A stretch of DNA of 64,000 nt from Stenotrophomonas acidaminiphila (lineage in GTDB: Bacteria; Pseudomonadota; Gammaproteobacteria; Xanthomonadales; Xanthomonadaceae). The notes under the pieces were generated by a model that ran no database searches, was not told the origin of the DNA, and saw nothing but the letters and a program-made list of their open reading frames with translations. Both the position numbers and the translations under genes were made by a program. The first letter of the stretch is position 1. The number at the start of each line of letters is the position of its first letter. The DNA is taken from NCBI RefSeq assembly GCF_001431595.1, contig NZ_LDJO01000026.1, forward strand, positions 248,001-312,000, given 5' to 3'. This document shows, piece after piece, positions 27,953-45,916 of this stretch.

Positions 27953-30685
27953 TCATTCCGGGTCGGCCCCGGCCTGCAGCAGGCTGTTGAACAGCAGCTT
28001 GAACGAGCCGTGGGCCTGCGCACGGAAGGTGATGTCGGTGCCGAAGAAGGTCAGGCGCCCGGCGCCGACATCAGCCTCGGCGGCCAGCACCCCGCCCTGC
28101 AGGTATTCCTGGCCCCAGGCCCAGCCGCTGCGCAGCGGGGTGGCCGTATCGAAGCGCAACAGCGGGCGGATGTCGGTGCGGCCGGCCGGCAGGTCGAACA
28201 CCGGCGCATTGTCCCAGCGGCCGTCGGAGAAGTACACATCCAGCCGCTGCGGCAGCCCCCAGGCAAGCGGCCGCGACTTGTCCACCGCGACCTGCAGCAC
28301 GCTGCCGGGGATGTAGTACTCGCGCTGGCTCAGCGCACGCGGCTGGCCGTCGGCACCGGTCGACTGCAGATGACTGCGCAGCGGCAGACCCAACTGCAGC
28401 GCCAGTCCACTGGACGAGCCGGTTGCCACGACATGGCCACCGGCCTGCAGGAAACGGCGCAGTGCGGCGACCGCGGCCTCGCCCTGCAGTTCGCCGAGCA
28501 GCGGGTGGAACTCGGCCGGAATGGTGGCCGGATCCGGCGAGGCCGGTACGCGTCCGGCCTTGCCCTCGACCGCCAGCTCCGCCGGCAGCGGCAGCGCGCC
28601 GCTGGGCAGGATCAGCACATCGAACCGGCTGCGCAGGTCGTCATCGAGGATCTGCCGCGGATACACCACCTCGTAATCGAAGCCGAAGCTGTCCAGGACC
28701 AGCCGGGTCCAACCGGACACCATGGAGCCGCCGTAGTGGTCCCACAGCGCGATCCGCGGCGCCTTCACCGGTACCCCGCCAGTGACGCGCCGGTCGGCGG
28801 CAAGCGCCCGCACGCCGGTCCCGCGCAGGGCGGTGGCCAGCGCTTCGGGTGCGGCCGCCGGCACGAAGAAGGCGCCATCGCGGTCCTGCAGGCGCCGCAC
28901 CGGCACGCCCGCCTTCAGCAGGCGATTGACCGCGATCACGCTGTTGTTGGCACGCGCATCGAGCAGGTAGCCATTGGCCGAACCCGGCACCGGCACATCG
29001 GCCGGCACCTGCAGCTGCCCGGCCGGCAGCGCCTCGAACGGGCCGTCGAAGCCCTCCAGCACGCGGTCGAAGGCCACGCCCATCTGGAAGGCCAGCGTCC
29101 AGCCGGCCGAGTCGTAGGGCGCGATCGGCGGACCGCCCTCGTACTCGAAATCATGTGGATGGTCCTGCGGCTCGAACATGTCCAGCACGTGCGGCCGGAA
29201 GGCCTGGTCGGCCCGGACCACGAACGAGCCGGCCGGGTACCTGCGACCGGCCACCACGAACGGCCGGCTGGCGCGTGATACCTCGACGCCCGCCAGCTGC
29301 AGCGCATTGACGAAGGCCGTCGCGGTCGGGAAGTCCGCCTGGTCGGCCGGAATTATGTAGCCGCGCGGGTCACGCTGGTCCGGGCTGCGCAGCAGCGCCT
29401 GCACCTGGCCCGCATCGAGCTCCGCGGCGGGCTTGCCGTCCTTGCCGGCGGCCGTGCGGGCCCTAGCCAACGCGCTCGGGCGCGGGGTCCAGGTATCGCG
29501 GCTGCCGCGCTCGATGGAATTGCGGCCCATGCGGTAGATGTTCCACAGCAGTTGCTCGCGATTGCGCGAGGCATAGTCCAGCAACGCCCAGTTGGCGGTC
29601 AGGCTGTAGTCGATGGACTGGCGGAAATGCCAGGTCTGTGCCGGCACCGGCGCCGGCAGGTTGCTGTCAGGCAGTTGCCGCTCCGGCAGGAACGGGATCT
29701 GCATCGGCGTCGGGTTGCCGGTGATCTCGGTCAGCACGCCGAGCATGTTGTGGAAGTACGGCATGGTGCGCAGGCCGCCATTCCACCAGGTGGAATACAC
29801 GCTGCCGCCCTTGGATACCGCACCGGGCTTGCCTTCCTGCAGGTAACGCAGGTTCATGGCCGACCCCAGCGCCTCCAGCCCGACCGGGATCATCGCGTCG
29901 ATGTTGTAGTTGTAGGGATCGCGATACGGCGGGATGACGATGACCGTGCCCTTGGGCGAGGTCTGGTGGTGGTTGTAGACGATCTGCGGGTACCAGCGCG
30001 TATACATGGCCAGGTTGAGGTTGCGCGTTTCCTGCAGCGCGGCCATGTAGAAATCACGGTTGTTGTCGTGCCCGGCGTACTTCTGGTAGAGGCGCGGCGG
30101 CTTGTCGAGCATGCGCCTGGCCGGCACCGGCTCGCGCATGTACCAGTCCGAGTACAGCTCCTGCCCGTCCGGGTTGGCATGGACCAGCAGGATGATGGTG
30201 TCGTCGAGGATGCGGCGGGTCTCGGCGTCGTCGCGGCTGGCCAGCTGCCACACGGTCTCGATCAGCTGGTGCGCGCCGACCGTTTCGTTGGCATGCAGGC
30301 CACCGTCGATCCACACCACCGCCTTGCCCTGCTCCGCCAGCCCGCGCGCGACCGCGGCGTCGTCGCGTGCCCGCGCCAGCCGCTCGGAGATGGCGCGGTA
30401 CTCGTCGAGGCGCGCCAGGTTGGCCGGCGCGGAAGCAATCAGCATCAGCTGTGGGCGCCCTTCCGAAGTCCTGCCCAGCTCCACCAGCCGGAAGCGGTCC
30501 GACGTGGCCGCGACCTTCCGGAAATAGGCTTCGGTCTGGGTGTAGTTGGCGAGCATGTAGTCGTCGCCGATGGTGAAGCCGAAGTGTTCCTTCGGTGCCG
30601 GCGCCGCCGCCTGCGCCACCGCCGCGAACGCCGCCAGCGCCACTGCAAGCGCCCGGCGCCGCCCCTGTCCCACTGCTCGCAACAT
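27953..30685 (-). CDS. Exported M14-family zinc carboxypeptidase-like protein
   Basis: This protein of 910 residues has a signal peptide (MLRAVGQGRRRALAVALAAF to about 28) and an N-terminal peptidase M14 domain. The zinc site GLHANETVGAHQ gives His131 and Glu134, His239 or His240 in VYNHHQTSPKG is the third ligand, Arg210 in GHDNNRDF fits the substrate-binding arginine, and Glu320 in VLTEITGNP suits the catalytic base. A large C-terminal region (about 500-910) resembles the extension of bacterial M14 proteins with an amidotransferase-like fold near the end. It probably acts in the periplasm or outside. ATG 30685 follows AGGAG. It is inserted between tuf and the S10 operon, with its own terminator. 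Confidence 0.85.
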   Translation of the reverse strand: MLRAVGQGRRRALAVALAAFAAVAQAAAPAPKEHFGFTIGDDYMLANYTQTEAYFRKVAATSDRFRLVELGRTSEGRPQLMLIASAPANLARLDEYRAISERLARARDDAAVARGLAEQGKAVVWIDGGLHANETVGAHQLIETVWQLASRDDAETRRILDDTIILLVHANPDGQELYSDWYMREPVPARRMLDKPPRLYQKYAGHDNNRDFYMAALQETRNLNLAMYTRWYPQIVYNHHQTSPKGTVIVIPPYRDPYNYNIDAMIPVGLEALGSAMNLRYLQEGKPGAVSKGGSVYSTWWNGGLRTMPYFHNMLGVLTEITGNPTPMQIPFLPERQLPDSNLPAPVPAQTWHFRQSIDYSLTANWALLDYASRNREQLLWNIYRMGRNSIERGSRDTWTPRPSALARARTAAGKDGKPAAELDAGQVQALLRSPDQRDPRGYIIPADQADFPTATAFVNALQLAGVEVSRASRPFVVAGRRYPAGSFVVRADQAFRPHVLDMFEPQDHPHDFEYEGGPPIAPYDSAGWTLAFQMGVAFDRVLEGFDGPFEALPAGQLQVPADVPVPGSANGYLLDARANNSVIAVNRLLKAGVPVRRLQDRDGAFFVPAAAPEALATALRGTGVRALAADRRVTGGVPVKAPRIALWDHYGGSMVSGWTRLVLDSFGFDYEVVYPRQILDDDLRSRFDVLILPSGALPLPAELAVEGKAGRVPASPDPATIPAEFHPLLGELQGEAAVAALRRFLQAGGHVVATGSSSGLALQLGLPLRSHLQSTGADGQPRALSQREYYIPGSVLQVAVDKSRPLAWGLPQRLDVYFSDGRWDNAPVFDLPAGRTDIRPLLRFDTATPLRSGWAWGQEYLQGGVLAAEADVGAGRLTFFGTDITFRAQAHGSFKLLFNSLLQAGADPE

Positions 30686-31071
30686 CCGTCTTCTCCTCGC
30701 GTCTGTCCTGCCGGCGGCCGACGCCGCCACATGCGGCACCTTAGGTGCATCCATCGCCGGATTCACGTAGCGAAGGTCATGCCGGCCGTACCGGATTCCG
30801 GCGTGCCGTGCGCACCCCATGGATACAAGAGCAGGGAAGCAGGCGTTTTCCGCCATCGGCGAGGGCAAGGCGCGGCAGCCGATGTCGCCGCCGGGGCACG
30901 GCCCGACACCTGCCATGCACCCCGCGCCCGCCCGCGCATGCGCCAACCCAGCCAGCCACCAGGACGCGGACTTGGCTGCGGATGCCACGGCCCGGGCATG
31001 CGGCAGGGGCGCCTGCCGGCACTGCCATGCGCCCGCTCCGGCAAGACCGCCGGCATCCGGCGGCGACAACG
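30686..31071. other. Intergenic region upstream of the M14 peptidase
   Basis: About 390 bases without a convincing gene. An in-frame extension of the peptidase runs to 31069 but has no protein-like character before the signal peptide. I see no good -35/-10 pair, only a small inverted repeat (GCACC/GGTGC near 30734-30746). The peptidase promoter should lie here. Confidence 0.6.
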
Positions 31072-31098
31072 AAAAAGGGCGGCCCGGAGGCCGCCCTT
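31072..31098 (-). terminator. Rho-independent terminator of the str operon (after tuf)
   Basis: A perfect 10-bp stem (31075-31084 with 31089-31098) with a four-base loop is followed on the minus strand by TTTCG. It lies 34 bases after the tuf stop and marks the end of rpsL-rpsG-fusA-tuf. Confidence 0.93.
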
Positions 31099-31131
31099 GT
31101 CCGACGCTCCCCGCGAACGGGGAAAACGCGA

Positions 31132-32322
<1,191 letters not shown>

Positions 32323-32376
32323 TTTGATATTCCTTGATTAGCTGAAAGTTGTGTGGAGAACCTGAGCCCCGCGGGC

Positions 32377-34506
32377 TCAGGCCTTCTTGATGACGGTTTC
32401 GGCGATGTTGTTCGGCGCCGGCTCGTAGTGGTCGAACTCCATCGAGAACGTGGCGCGACCCTGGGTCATCGAGCGCAGCTGGGTGGCGTAACCGAACATT
32501 TCGCCCAGCGGGATCATCGCATTGATGACAACGCCCGAAACGCTGGTGTCCGAACCCTGCAGCACGCCGCGGCGACGGCTCACGTCGCCCATCACGTCGC
32601 CCTGGTAGTCCTCCGGGGTCACGATCTCGACCTTCATGATCGGCTCCAGCAGCACCGGCTTGGCCTTGGCGAAGCCCTGCTTGAACGCCATCGAGGCAGC
32701 CAGCTTGAACGCCATTTCCGAGGAGTCGACGTCGTGGTACGAACCGAACACCAGCTTGACCTTCACGTCCACCACCGGGAAGCCGGCCAGCGGGCCGCTG
32801 GTGATGGTCTCGCGCAGGCCCTTTTCGACCGACGGGATGAATTCCTTCGGAATCACGCCACCGGTGATCTCGTTCAGGAACAGGAAGTCGTCCTTGATGT
32901 CGGCGCCGTGCTTCTCGCGGTCGGCGGCGGTGATCGGGGACATTTCGATCACGACGTGACCGTACTGGCCCTTACCACCGGACTGCTTGGCGTGCTTGTA
33001 GTCCGACTTCACGTCCGCGGCCTGGATGGTTTCGCGGTACGCGACCTGCGGCTTGCCGACGTTGGCTTCGACGTTGAACTCGCGCTTCAGGCGGTCGACG
33101 ATGATGTCCAGGTGCAGCTCGCCCATGCCCGAGATGATCGTCTGGCCCGACTCTTCGTCGGTCTTGACGCGGAACGACGGGTCTTCCTGCGCCAGACGGC
33201 CCAGGGCCATGCCCATCTTTTCCTGGTCGGACTTGGTCTTCGGCTCGACCGCCATGGAGATCACCGGCTCCGGGAACGCCATGCGCTCCAGGACGATCGG
33301 GGCGTCGATGGCGCACAGGGTGTCACCGGTGGTGACGTCCTTCAGGCCCACCGCCGCGGCGATGTCGCCGGCCAGCACTTCCTTGATCTCTTCGCGGTTG
33401 TTGGAGTGCATCTGCAGCACGCGGCCGATGCGCTCCTTCTTGTTGCGCACCGAGTTCAGCACCTGGTCGCCGGCGTTCAGCACGCCCGAGTAGACGCGGA
33501 AGAAGGTCAGCGAACCGACGAACGGGTCGGTCATGATCTTGAACGCCAGCGCCGAGAACGGGGCCTTGTCGCTGGATTCGCGCGACATTTCCTTGGTCTC
33601 GTCGTCGATGTCGGTGCCCTTGACCGACGGCACGTCGACCGGCGACGGCAGCAGCTTGATGACGCCGTCGAGCATGGCCTGCACGCCCTTGTTCTTGAAC
33701 GCCGAGCCGCAGAACATCGGCACGATCTCGGTCGCCAGCGTACGGATACGCAGGGCGTTGTAGATCTCGTCCTCGGTCAGCTCTTCGCCGCCCAGGTACT
33801 TCTCCATCAGCTCTTCGCTGGCTTCGGCGGCCGACTCGACCATGAACGCGCGCGCTTCCTCGGCCTGGGCCTGCAGCTCGGCCGGGATGTCGCGGTACTC
33901 GAAGCTCATGCCCTGGGACTTCTCGTCCCACGCGATGGCCTTCATCTTCACCAGGTCGACCACGCCTTGGAAGTTGTCCTCGGCACCCACCGGGATCTGC
34001 ATCGGCACCGGCACCGCGCCCAGGCGGGCCTTCAGCTGGTCACGGACCTTGAAGAAGTTGGCGCCGGTGCGGTCCATCTTGTTGACGAACGCGATGCGCG
34101 GCACGTGGTACTTGTTGGCCTGGCGCCACACGGTCTCGGACTGCGGCTGCACGCCACCGACGGCGCACAGCACGAACACCGCGCCGTCGAGCACGCGCAG
34201 CGAACGCTCGACTTCGATGGTGAAGTCGACGTGCCCGGGGGTATCGATGATGTTGAAGCGGTGCTCCGGCATGGACTTGTCCATGCCCTTCCAGAACGCG
34301 GTGGTGGCAGCGGACTGGATCGTGATGCCACGCTCCTGCTCCTGCTCCATCCAGTCCATGGTGGCGGCGCCATCGTGCACCTCACCCAGCTTGTGGCTCT
34401 TGCCGGTGTAGAACAGGATGCGCTCGGACGTGGTGGTCTTGCCGGCATCGATGTGGGCCATGATGCCGAAGTTGCGGTAACGCTCGATGGGAGTGGTGCG
34501 GGCCAC
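32377..34506 (-). CDS. fusA: Elongation factor G
   Basis: EF-G drives translocation of tRNA and mRNA and, with RRF, ribosome recycling. The protein has 709 residues in the usual five domains: G1 [19 protein letters not shown] near residue 17, G3 DTPGHVDF, G4 NKMD, and domain IV with [12 protein letters not shown]. It lies third in the str operon, separated from rpsG by a 139-base gap with alternative hairpins. A single copy is seen here; a second fusA elsewhere cannot be excluded. Confidence 0.98.
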   Translation of the reverse strand: MARTTPIERYRNFGIMAHIDAGKTTTSERILFYTGKSHKLGEVHDGAATMDWMEQEQERGITIQSAATTAFWKGMDKSMPEHRFNIIDTPGHVDFTIEVERSLRVLDGAVFVLCAVGGVQPQSETVWRQANKYHVPRIAFVNKMDRTGANFFKVRDQLKARLGAVPVPMQIPVGAEDNFQGVVDLVKMKAIAWDEKSQGMSFEYRDIPAELQAQAEEARAFMVESAAEASEELMEKYLGGEELTEDEIYNALRIRTLATEIVPMFCGSAFKNKGVQAMLDGVIKLLPSPVDVPSVKGTDIDDETKEMSRESSDKAPFSALAFKIMTDPFVGSLTFFRVYSGVLNAGDQVLNSVRNKKERIGRVLQMHSNNREEIKEVLAGDIAAAVGLKDVTTGDTLCAIDAPIVLERMAFPEPVISMAVEPKTKSDQEKMGMALGRLAQEDPSFRVKTDEESGQTIISGMGELHLDIIVDRLKREFNVEANVGKPQVAYRETIQAADVKSDYKHAKQSGGKGQYGHVVIEMSPITAADREKHGADIKDDFLFLNEITGGVIPKEFIPSVEKGLRETITSGPLAGFPVVDVKVKLVFGSYHDVDSSEMAFKLAASMAFKQGFAKAKPVLLEPIMKVEIVTPEDYQGDVMGDVSRRRGVLQGSDTSVSGVVINAMIPLGEMFGYATQLRSMTQGRATFSMEFDHYEPAPNNIAETVIKKA

Positions 34507-34547
34507 GGGGAGCCTCTCAGATTTTTCGGATTTCGGAATGGCCGAAC

Positions 34548-34563
34548 GCCGCCTTTCGGCGGC
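34548..34563 (-). other. Hairpin just upstream of fusA
   Basis: GCCGCC and GGCGGC pair across a four-base loop, 42 bases before the fusA start codon. It lies next to the alternative hairpins at 34586-34619 and may be part of the same structured gap. Confidence 0.4.
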
Positions 34564-34585
34564 CTTCGGGTTGACGCGGCGATTC

Positions 34586-34619
34586 TGTCACCGCGAGGTG
34601 ACACCCAGATGGTGTCACC
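34586..34619 (-). promoter_or_regulatory. Mutually exclusive hairpins between rpsG and fusA
   Basis: Three segments share one complement. TGTCACC at 34586-34592 can pair with GGTGACA at 34597-34603 (four-base loop). The same middle segment, GGTGACACC at 34597-34605, pairs perfectly with GGTGTCACC at 34611-34619 (five-base loop). Only one stem can exist at a time, the layout of a switch. Its ligand, if any, is unknown; S7 is a candidate because it controls the str operon in E. coli. Confidence 0.55.
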
Positions 34620-34645
34620 GGCCTGTGTTCACAAGGCCGTCAAAC

Positions 34646-35113
34646 TCACCAGCGGTAGTGCGCGAACGCCTTGTTCGCTTCCGCCATGCGGTGGGTTTCT
34701 TCACGCTTCTTGATGGCGCCGCCACGGTTTTCCGAGGCGTCCAGCAGCTCGGCAGCCAGCTTGCGCGGCATCGAGTTCTCGCCACGCTTGCGGGCCGACT
34801 CGATCAGCCAGCGCATCGCCAGGGCCATCTTGCGCGAGGCGCGCACTTCGACCGGCACCTGGTAGGTGGCGCCGCCGACGCGGCGGGACTTCACTTCGAC
34901 GGCCGGAGCCACGTTGTCCAGTGCCTTCTGCACCAGCTCGACGGCATTCGGATTCTTTTCGCCGATCACGTCCATGGCGCCGTACACGATCTTCTCGGCG
35001 ACCGACTTCTTGCCGCTCTGCATGACCATGTTGATGAAGCGGGCGATGGTTTCGCTTCCGTGCTTCGGATCGGGCAGGACGGAACGCTGCGGAGTATTAC
35101 CCTTACGCGACAT
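34646..35113 (-). CDS. rpsG: 30S ribosomal protein S7
   Basis: S7 nucleates the 30S head and, in E. coli, represses its own operon by binding the rpsL-rpsG gap. The 155 residues include [31 protein letters not shown] and end [14 protein letters not shown]. The gap to rpsL is only 12 bases here, too short for the E. coli site, so any S7 control would have to act elsewhere. Confidence 0.98.
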   Translation of the reverse strand: MSRKGNTPQRSVLPDPKHGSETIARFINMVMQSGKKSVAEKIVYGAMDVIGEKNPNAVELVQKALDNVAPAVEVKSRRVGGATYQVPVEVRASRKMALAMRWLIESARKRGENSMPRKLAAELLDASENRGGAIKKREETHRMAEANKAFAHYRW

Positions 35114-35125
35114 AGTGCTCTCTCC

Positions 35126-35500
35126 TTAGGCCTTCGGACGCTTGGCGCCGTACTTGGAACGGGCCTGGCGACGCTTGGCGACGCCGGCGGCGTCGAGCGA
35201 GCCACGAACGGTGTGGTAACGCACACCCGGCAGGTCCTTGACGCGACCGCCGCGGATCAGGACCACGGAGTGCTCCTGCAGGTTGTGGCCTTCACCACCG
35301 ATGTAGGAAATCACCTCTTCCTGGTTGGTCAGGCGGACCTTGGCAACCTTGCGCAGAGCCGAGTTCGGCTTCTTCGGGGTGGTGGTGTAGACACGGGTGC
35401 AGACGCCACGGCGCTGCGGGCACTTGTCGAGCGCCGGCGAGGCACTCTTGTAGGTGGTCGCTTGCCGCGGCTTGCGGACCAGCTGGTTGATCGTCGCCAT
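35126..35500 (-). CDS. rpsL: 30S ribosomal protein S12
   Basis: S12 monitors decoding at the A site. The 124 residues begin [13 protein letters not shown]. Lys43 ([12 protein letters not shown]) and Lys88 ([14 protein letters not shown]), the classical streptomycin-resistance positions, are wild type. Asp89 is the methylthiolation site in E. coli and is present. It is the first gene of the str operon, with a strong promoter 90 bases upstream. Confidence 0.98.
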
Positions 35501-35518
35501 CAGTAGGTTCTTCTGATT

Positions 35519-35577
35519 GGGGCCGCAAAAACGGCCAGATGCGGAAAATGGAAAGCAGGCCCGAAATTCAGGCCTGC
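35519..35577 (-). promoter_or_regulatory. Leader hairpins before rpsL
   Basis: In the leader of about 80 bases a stem GCAGGCC/GGCCTGC (35555-35577) is followed on the minus strand by TTTCCATTTT. A second stem GGCCG/CGGCC (35521-35536) lies next to rpsL. The first resembles a weak terminator placed in front of the operon, which would suit attenuation. Confidence 0.45.
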
Positions 35578-35588
35578 CGAGACAGACG

Positions 35589-35618
35589 ATTGTAGCAACC
35601 CGTCCAGAACGCAGTCAA
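35589..35618 (-). promoter_or_regulatory. Promoter of the str operon
   Basis: TTGACT (35613-35618) and TACAAT (35589-35594) lie 18 bases apart on the minus strand, and TGC precedes the -10 as an extended motif. Both boxes match 5 of 6 consensus bases. The transcript would begin near 35582. Confidence 0.85.
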
Positions 35619-35689
35619 ACGCGCTCCTTCCAGGCCAGCCCTGATCCCGGGCCGTTACAGGGGGGCCTCCATGTACCCCGTTCAGGTTG

Positions 35690-35717
35690 AACTGCCGGCC
35701 GGTCCTGGCCGGCAGTT
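35690..35717 (-). terminator. Strong hairpin downstream of rpoC
   Basis: A perfect 11-bp stem (35690-35700 with 35707-35717) around a six-base loop lies 34 bases after the rpoC stop. No U-tract follows, so it may be a stabiliser or a factor-dependent stop between the rif and str operons. Confidence 0.6.
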
Positions 35718-35724
35718 CTTCAAA

Positions 35725-35749
35725 GCGCCCGGCCAATGGCCGGACCTAC
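35725..35749 (-). repeat. GTAG-headed short palindromic repeat (SMAG/REP-like)
   Basis: On the minus strand the element begins GTAG and is followed by a stem of GGTCCGGCC type pairing with GGCCGGGC around a short loop. GTAG-headed palindromes are the hallmark of the SMAG family of Stenotrophomonas maltophilia and of related REP sequences moved by TnpA-REP proteins. It lies immediately after the rpoC stop codon. Confidence 0.55.
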
Positions 35750-35750
35750 C

Positions 35751-39974
<4,224 letters not shown>

Positions 39975-40029
39975 GGTGTTCTCCGAAAGGAGGAATGCTG
40001 TGTCGATGGGCTGTCAGGTGGCTGCCGGC

Positions 40030-40057
40030 GGCGCCGCCGCATCGCTGCGGCGGCGCC
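40030..40057 (-). other. Perfect hairpin in the rpoB-rpoC gap
   Basis: An 11-bp perfect stem GGCGCCGCCGC/GCGGCGGCGCC with a six-base loop occupies the 90-base gap, starting 7 bases after the rpoB stop. It has no U-tract. It could protect the rpoB 3' end after cleavage or tune the beta to beta' ratio. Confidence 0.55.
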
Positions 40058-40064
40058 TGCTCGA

Positions 40065-44258
<4,194 letters not shown>

Positions 44259-44321
44259 GGGATCTTCCACCTTGTTGTGCGGGCCGTGCGTCCACGACCC
44301 GGAAGGGAACTTTTAAATTGT

Positions 44322-44380
44322 CAGTTGGAAGTCGCTGGTATTGCCGGCACCAGCACGCCTTCTCCCGCTACTTCCAACTG
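44322..44380 (-). promoter_or_regulatory. Long stem in the rplL-rpoB gap, possible RNase III site
   Basis: CAGTTGGAAGT (44322-44332) is exactly complementary to ACTTCCAACTG (44370-44380). Inside lies a smaller stem, GCTGGT with ACCAGC (44334-44354). In E. coli the rplL-rpoB gap carries an RNase III cleavage stem; this structure is in the same place, though the sequence is different. Confidence 0.5.
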
Positions 44381-44503
44381 CCAACTCGTCTGCCTGCCAC
44401 CCTGCCCGCCGCGCGATGCGCTGGCCGGCCTGGCTTGGAACGCAGCCCGTGTTGGGCTTTTCACCGCACCGGGCACCGCCGGGCTCTACAACGACCAAAG
44501 GCC

Positions 44504-44520
44504 GGGGGCTTTAGGCCCCC
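44504..44520 (-). terminator. Attenuator-like hairpin after rplL
   Basis: GGGGGC and GCCCCC pair around a five-base loop 47 bases after the rplL stop; GGCCTTTGG follows on the minus strand. The short U-run suggests partial termination, which would lower rpoB relative to rplL as the E. coli attenuator does. Confidence 0.55.
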
Positions 44521-44567
44521 AGCCCTGGCTGCATCGCCGTGAATCGATGGCGACGCAAGGGAACTGC

Positions 44568-44936
44568 TTACTTCAGCTCGACGGTGGCGCCGGCGGCTTC
44601 CAGTTCCTTCTTGAACTTCTCGGCGTCTTCCTTCGAAGCGCCTTCCTTCACGACGCCACCGGCCTCGGCCAGATCCTTCGCTTCCTTCAGGCCCAGGCCG
44701 GTGATGGCGCGGACGGCCTTGATCACTTCGACCTTCTTGGCGCCGGCATCCTTCAGGATGACGTTGAACTCGGTCTGCTCTTCCACGGCAGCGGCCGGGC
44801 CGGCAGCGGCGACGGCCATGACCGGGGCAGCGGCGGAAACGCCGAACTTGTCTTCGATGGCCTTGACCAGCTCCATCACTTCCATCAGGGACTTCTCGGC
44901 GATGGCGTCGACGATCTGTTCGTTGGTAAGGGACAT
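44568..44936 (-). CDS. rplL: 50S ribosomal protein L7/L12
   Basis: L7/L12 dimers form the mobile stalk that recruits translation factors. It has 122 residues: the N-terminal dimer domain ([33 protein letters not shown]), an alanine-rich hinge (about 36-52) and the C-terminal domain ending [17 protein letters not shown] with the factor-binding helix [22 protein letters not shown]. It lies 63 bases after rplJ. Confidence 0.98.
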   Translation of the reverse strand: MSLTNEQIVDAIAEKSLMEVMELVKAIEDKFGVSAAAPVMAVAAAGPAAAVEEQTEFNVILKDAGAKKVEVIKAVRAITGLGLKEAKDLAEAGGVVKEGASKEDAEKFKKELEAAGATVELK

Positions 44937-44999
44937 TTTGATTACCTTTGGAAAATATTCTGGGTTGAGGTTCTATTCAGAACCACGGAAACGTCGAAC

Positions 45000-45533
45000 T
45001 CAGGCGGTTTCAGCGGCCGGCTCGGCAGCTTCGACAGCCGCACCACCGTTCTGCTTCTCACCAACAGCCTTGACGGCGCGCGCGAACATGGTGACCGGCT
45101 CGGTCAGGACGCGGGCCAGCATGGCCAGGGCCTGATCACGGGTCGGCAGCGATGCCAGCACATCGACGTGGCTCGGCGGGTAGACTTCGCCACCCACTGC
45201 CACGATCTTCGCCTGCAGCTTGTCGTTGCCCTTGGCGGCATCCTTGATCAGGCGACCGGCGGCGCCGGGCTCCTCGAGCGAAAACGCATACAGCAGCGGA
45301 CCGACCATCTGGTCCTTGGCGACTGCGAATTCGGTGCCTTCGACGGCGCGCGCGGCCAGCGTGTTCTTGACAACCTTCAAGAAAACGCCGGTTTCGCGGG
45401 CCTGCTTGCGCATCGCGGTCATCTGAGCGACCGTGGTGCCAGCATATTCGGCTGCGATCAAGGAGTGGGCCTTGGCGGCGACGTCTGCCAGTTCGGCGAC
45501 TACTTCTTGCTTCTGGGACAGATTGAGAGCCAT
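45000..45533 (-). CDS. rplJ: 50S ribosomal protein L10
   Basis: L10 anchors the L7/L12 stalk to 23S rRNA and, in many bacteria, represses its own mRNA as the L10-L12 complex. The protein has 177 residues beginning [24 protein letters not shown]. Its C-terminal helix ends in an alanine/glutamate-rich tail. The 383-base upstream gap is long enough for a leader target. Confidence 0.98.
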   Translation of the reverse strand: MALNLSQKQEVVAELADVAAKAHSLIAAEYAGTTVAQMTAMRKQARETGVFLKVVKNTLAARAVEGTEFAVAKDQMVGPLLYAFSLEEPGAAGRLIKDAAKGNDKLQAKIVAVGGEVYPPSHVDVLASLPTRDQALAMLARVLTEPVTMFARAVKAVGEKQNGGAAVEAAEPAAETA

Positions 45534-45677
45534 TGCACTCCTCCAATTGAACTCCGCTTACGGCTCCTGCCGTGTGCGGTCCTGTGCGGCATCCATCCTG
45601 GACGCCGGGAGCATCGGGGTGACGCTCCGGTGGTGGCCATTCCAGACCTGGAGTGTGCTGGCCCGGGGAATCCCAGA

Positions 45678-45725
45678 CCTGCGTGAACCAGAAAAACTCC
45701 AGAAGGGCGGCACCATCTACGCAGG
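45678..45725 (-). promoter_or_regulatory. Candidate L10 leader structure before rplJ
   Basis: CCTGCGT and ACGCAGG at the ends of this 48-base segment pair, and the distal arm reads TGGTTCACGCAGG, resembling the conserved arm of L10-leader RNAs. It lies 145 bases upstream of the rplJ start. No confident promoter was found between rplA and this element. Confidence 0.4.
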
Positions 45726-45873
45726 GTGATTCCGGGGAATCGATTAAGCGATCCCGCTATGCCGGCGGCGACTCCTTGCCAGATCGAGCTTCCGTGCCCG
45801 TCGCCGGTATGCGCTGACCGCGCCTGCGGTCTTTGACGGCTACCGGGCCGGACGAACCGGCTCGGCGCCTTCA

Positions 45874-45905
45874 AAATGACGGACGCGGCACAGGGTGCCG
45901 CATCC
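45874..45905 (-). terminator. Hairpin after rplA
   Basis: GCGGCAC and GTGCCGC (45885-45901) pair around a three-base loop, extended by GGA/TCC pairing, 12 bases after the rplA stop; TCATTTTG follows on the minus strand. It is likely a partial terminator between rplKA and rplJL. Confidence 0.6.
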
Positions 45906-45916
45906 GCTTGAAACGA

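Noticed and set aside
30686..31069. N-terminal extension of the M14 peptidase to 31069
   Set aside because: It runs almost to the tuf terminator and precedes an obvious signal peptide; ATG 30685 has a good ribosome binding site.
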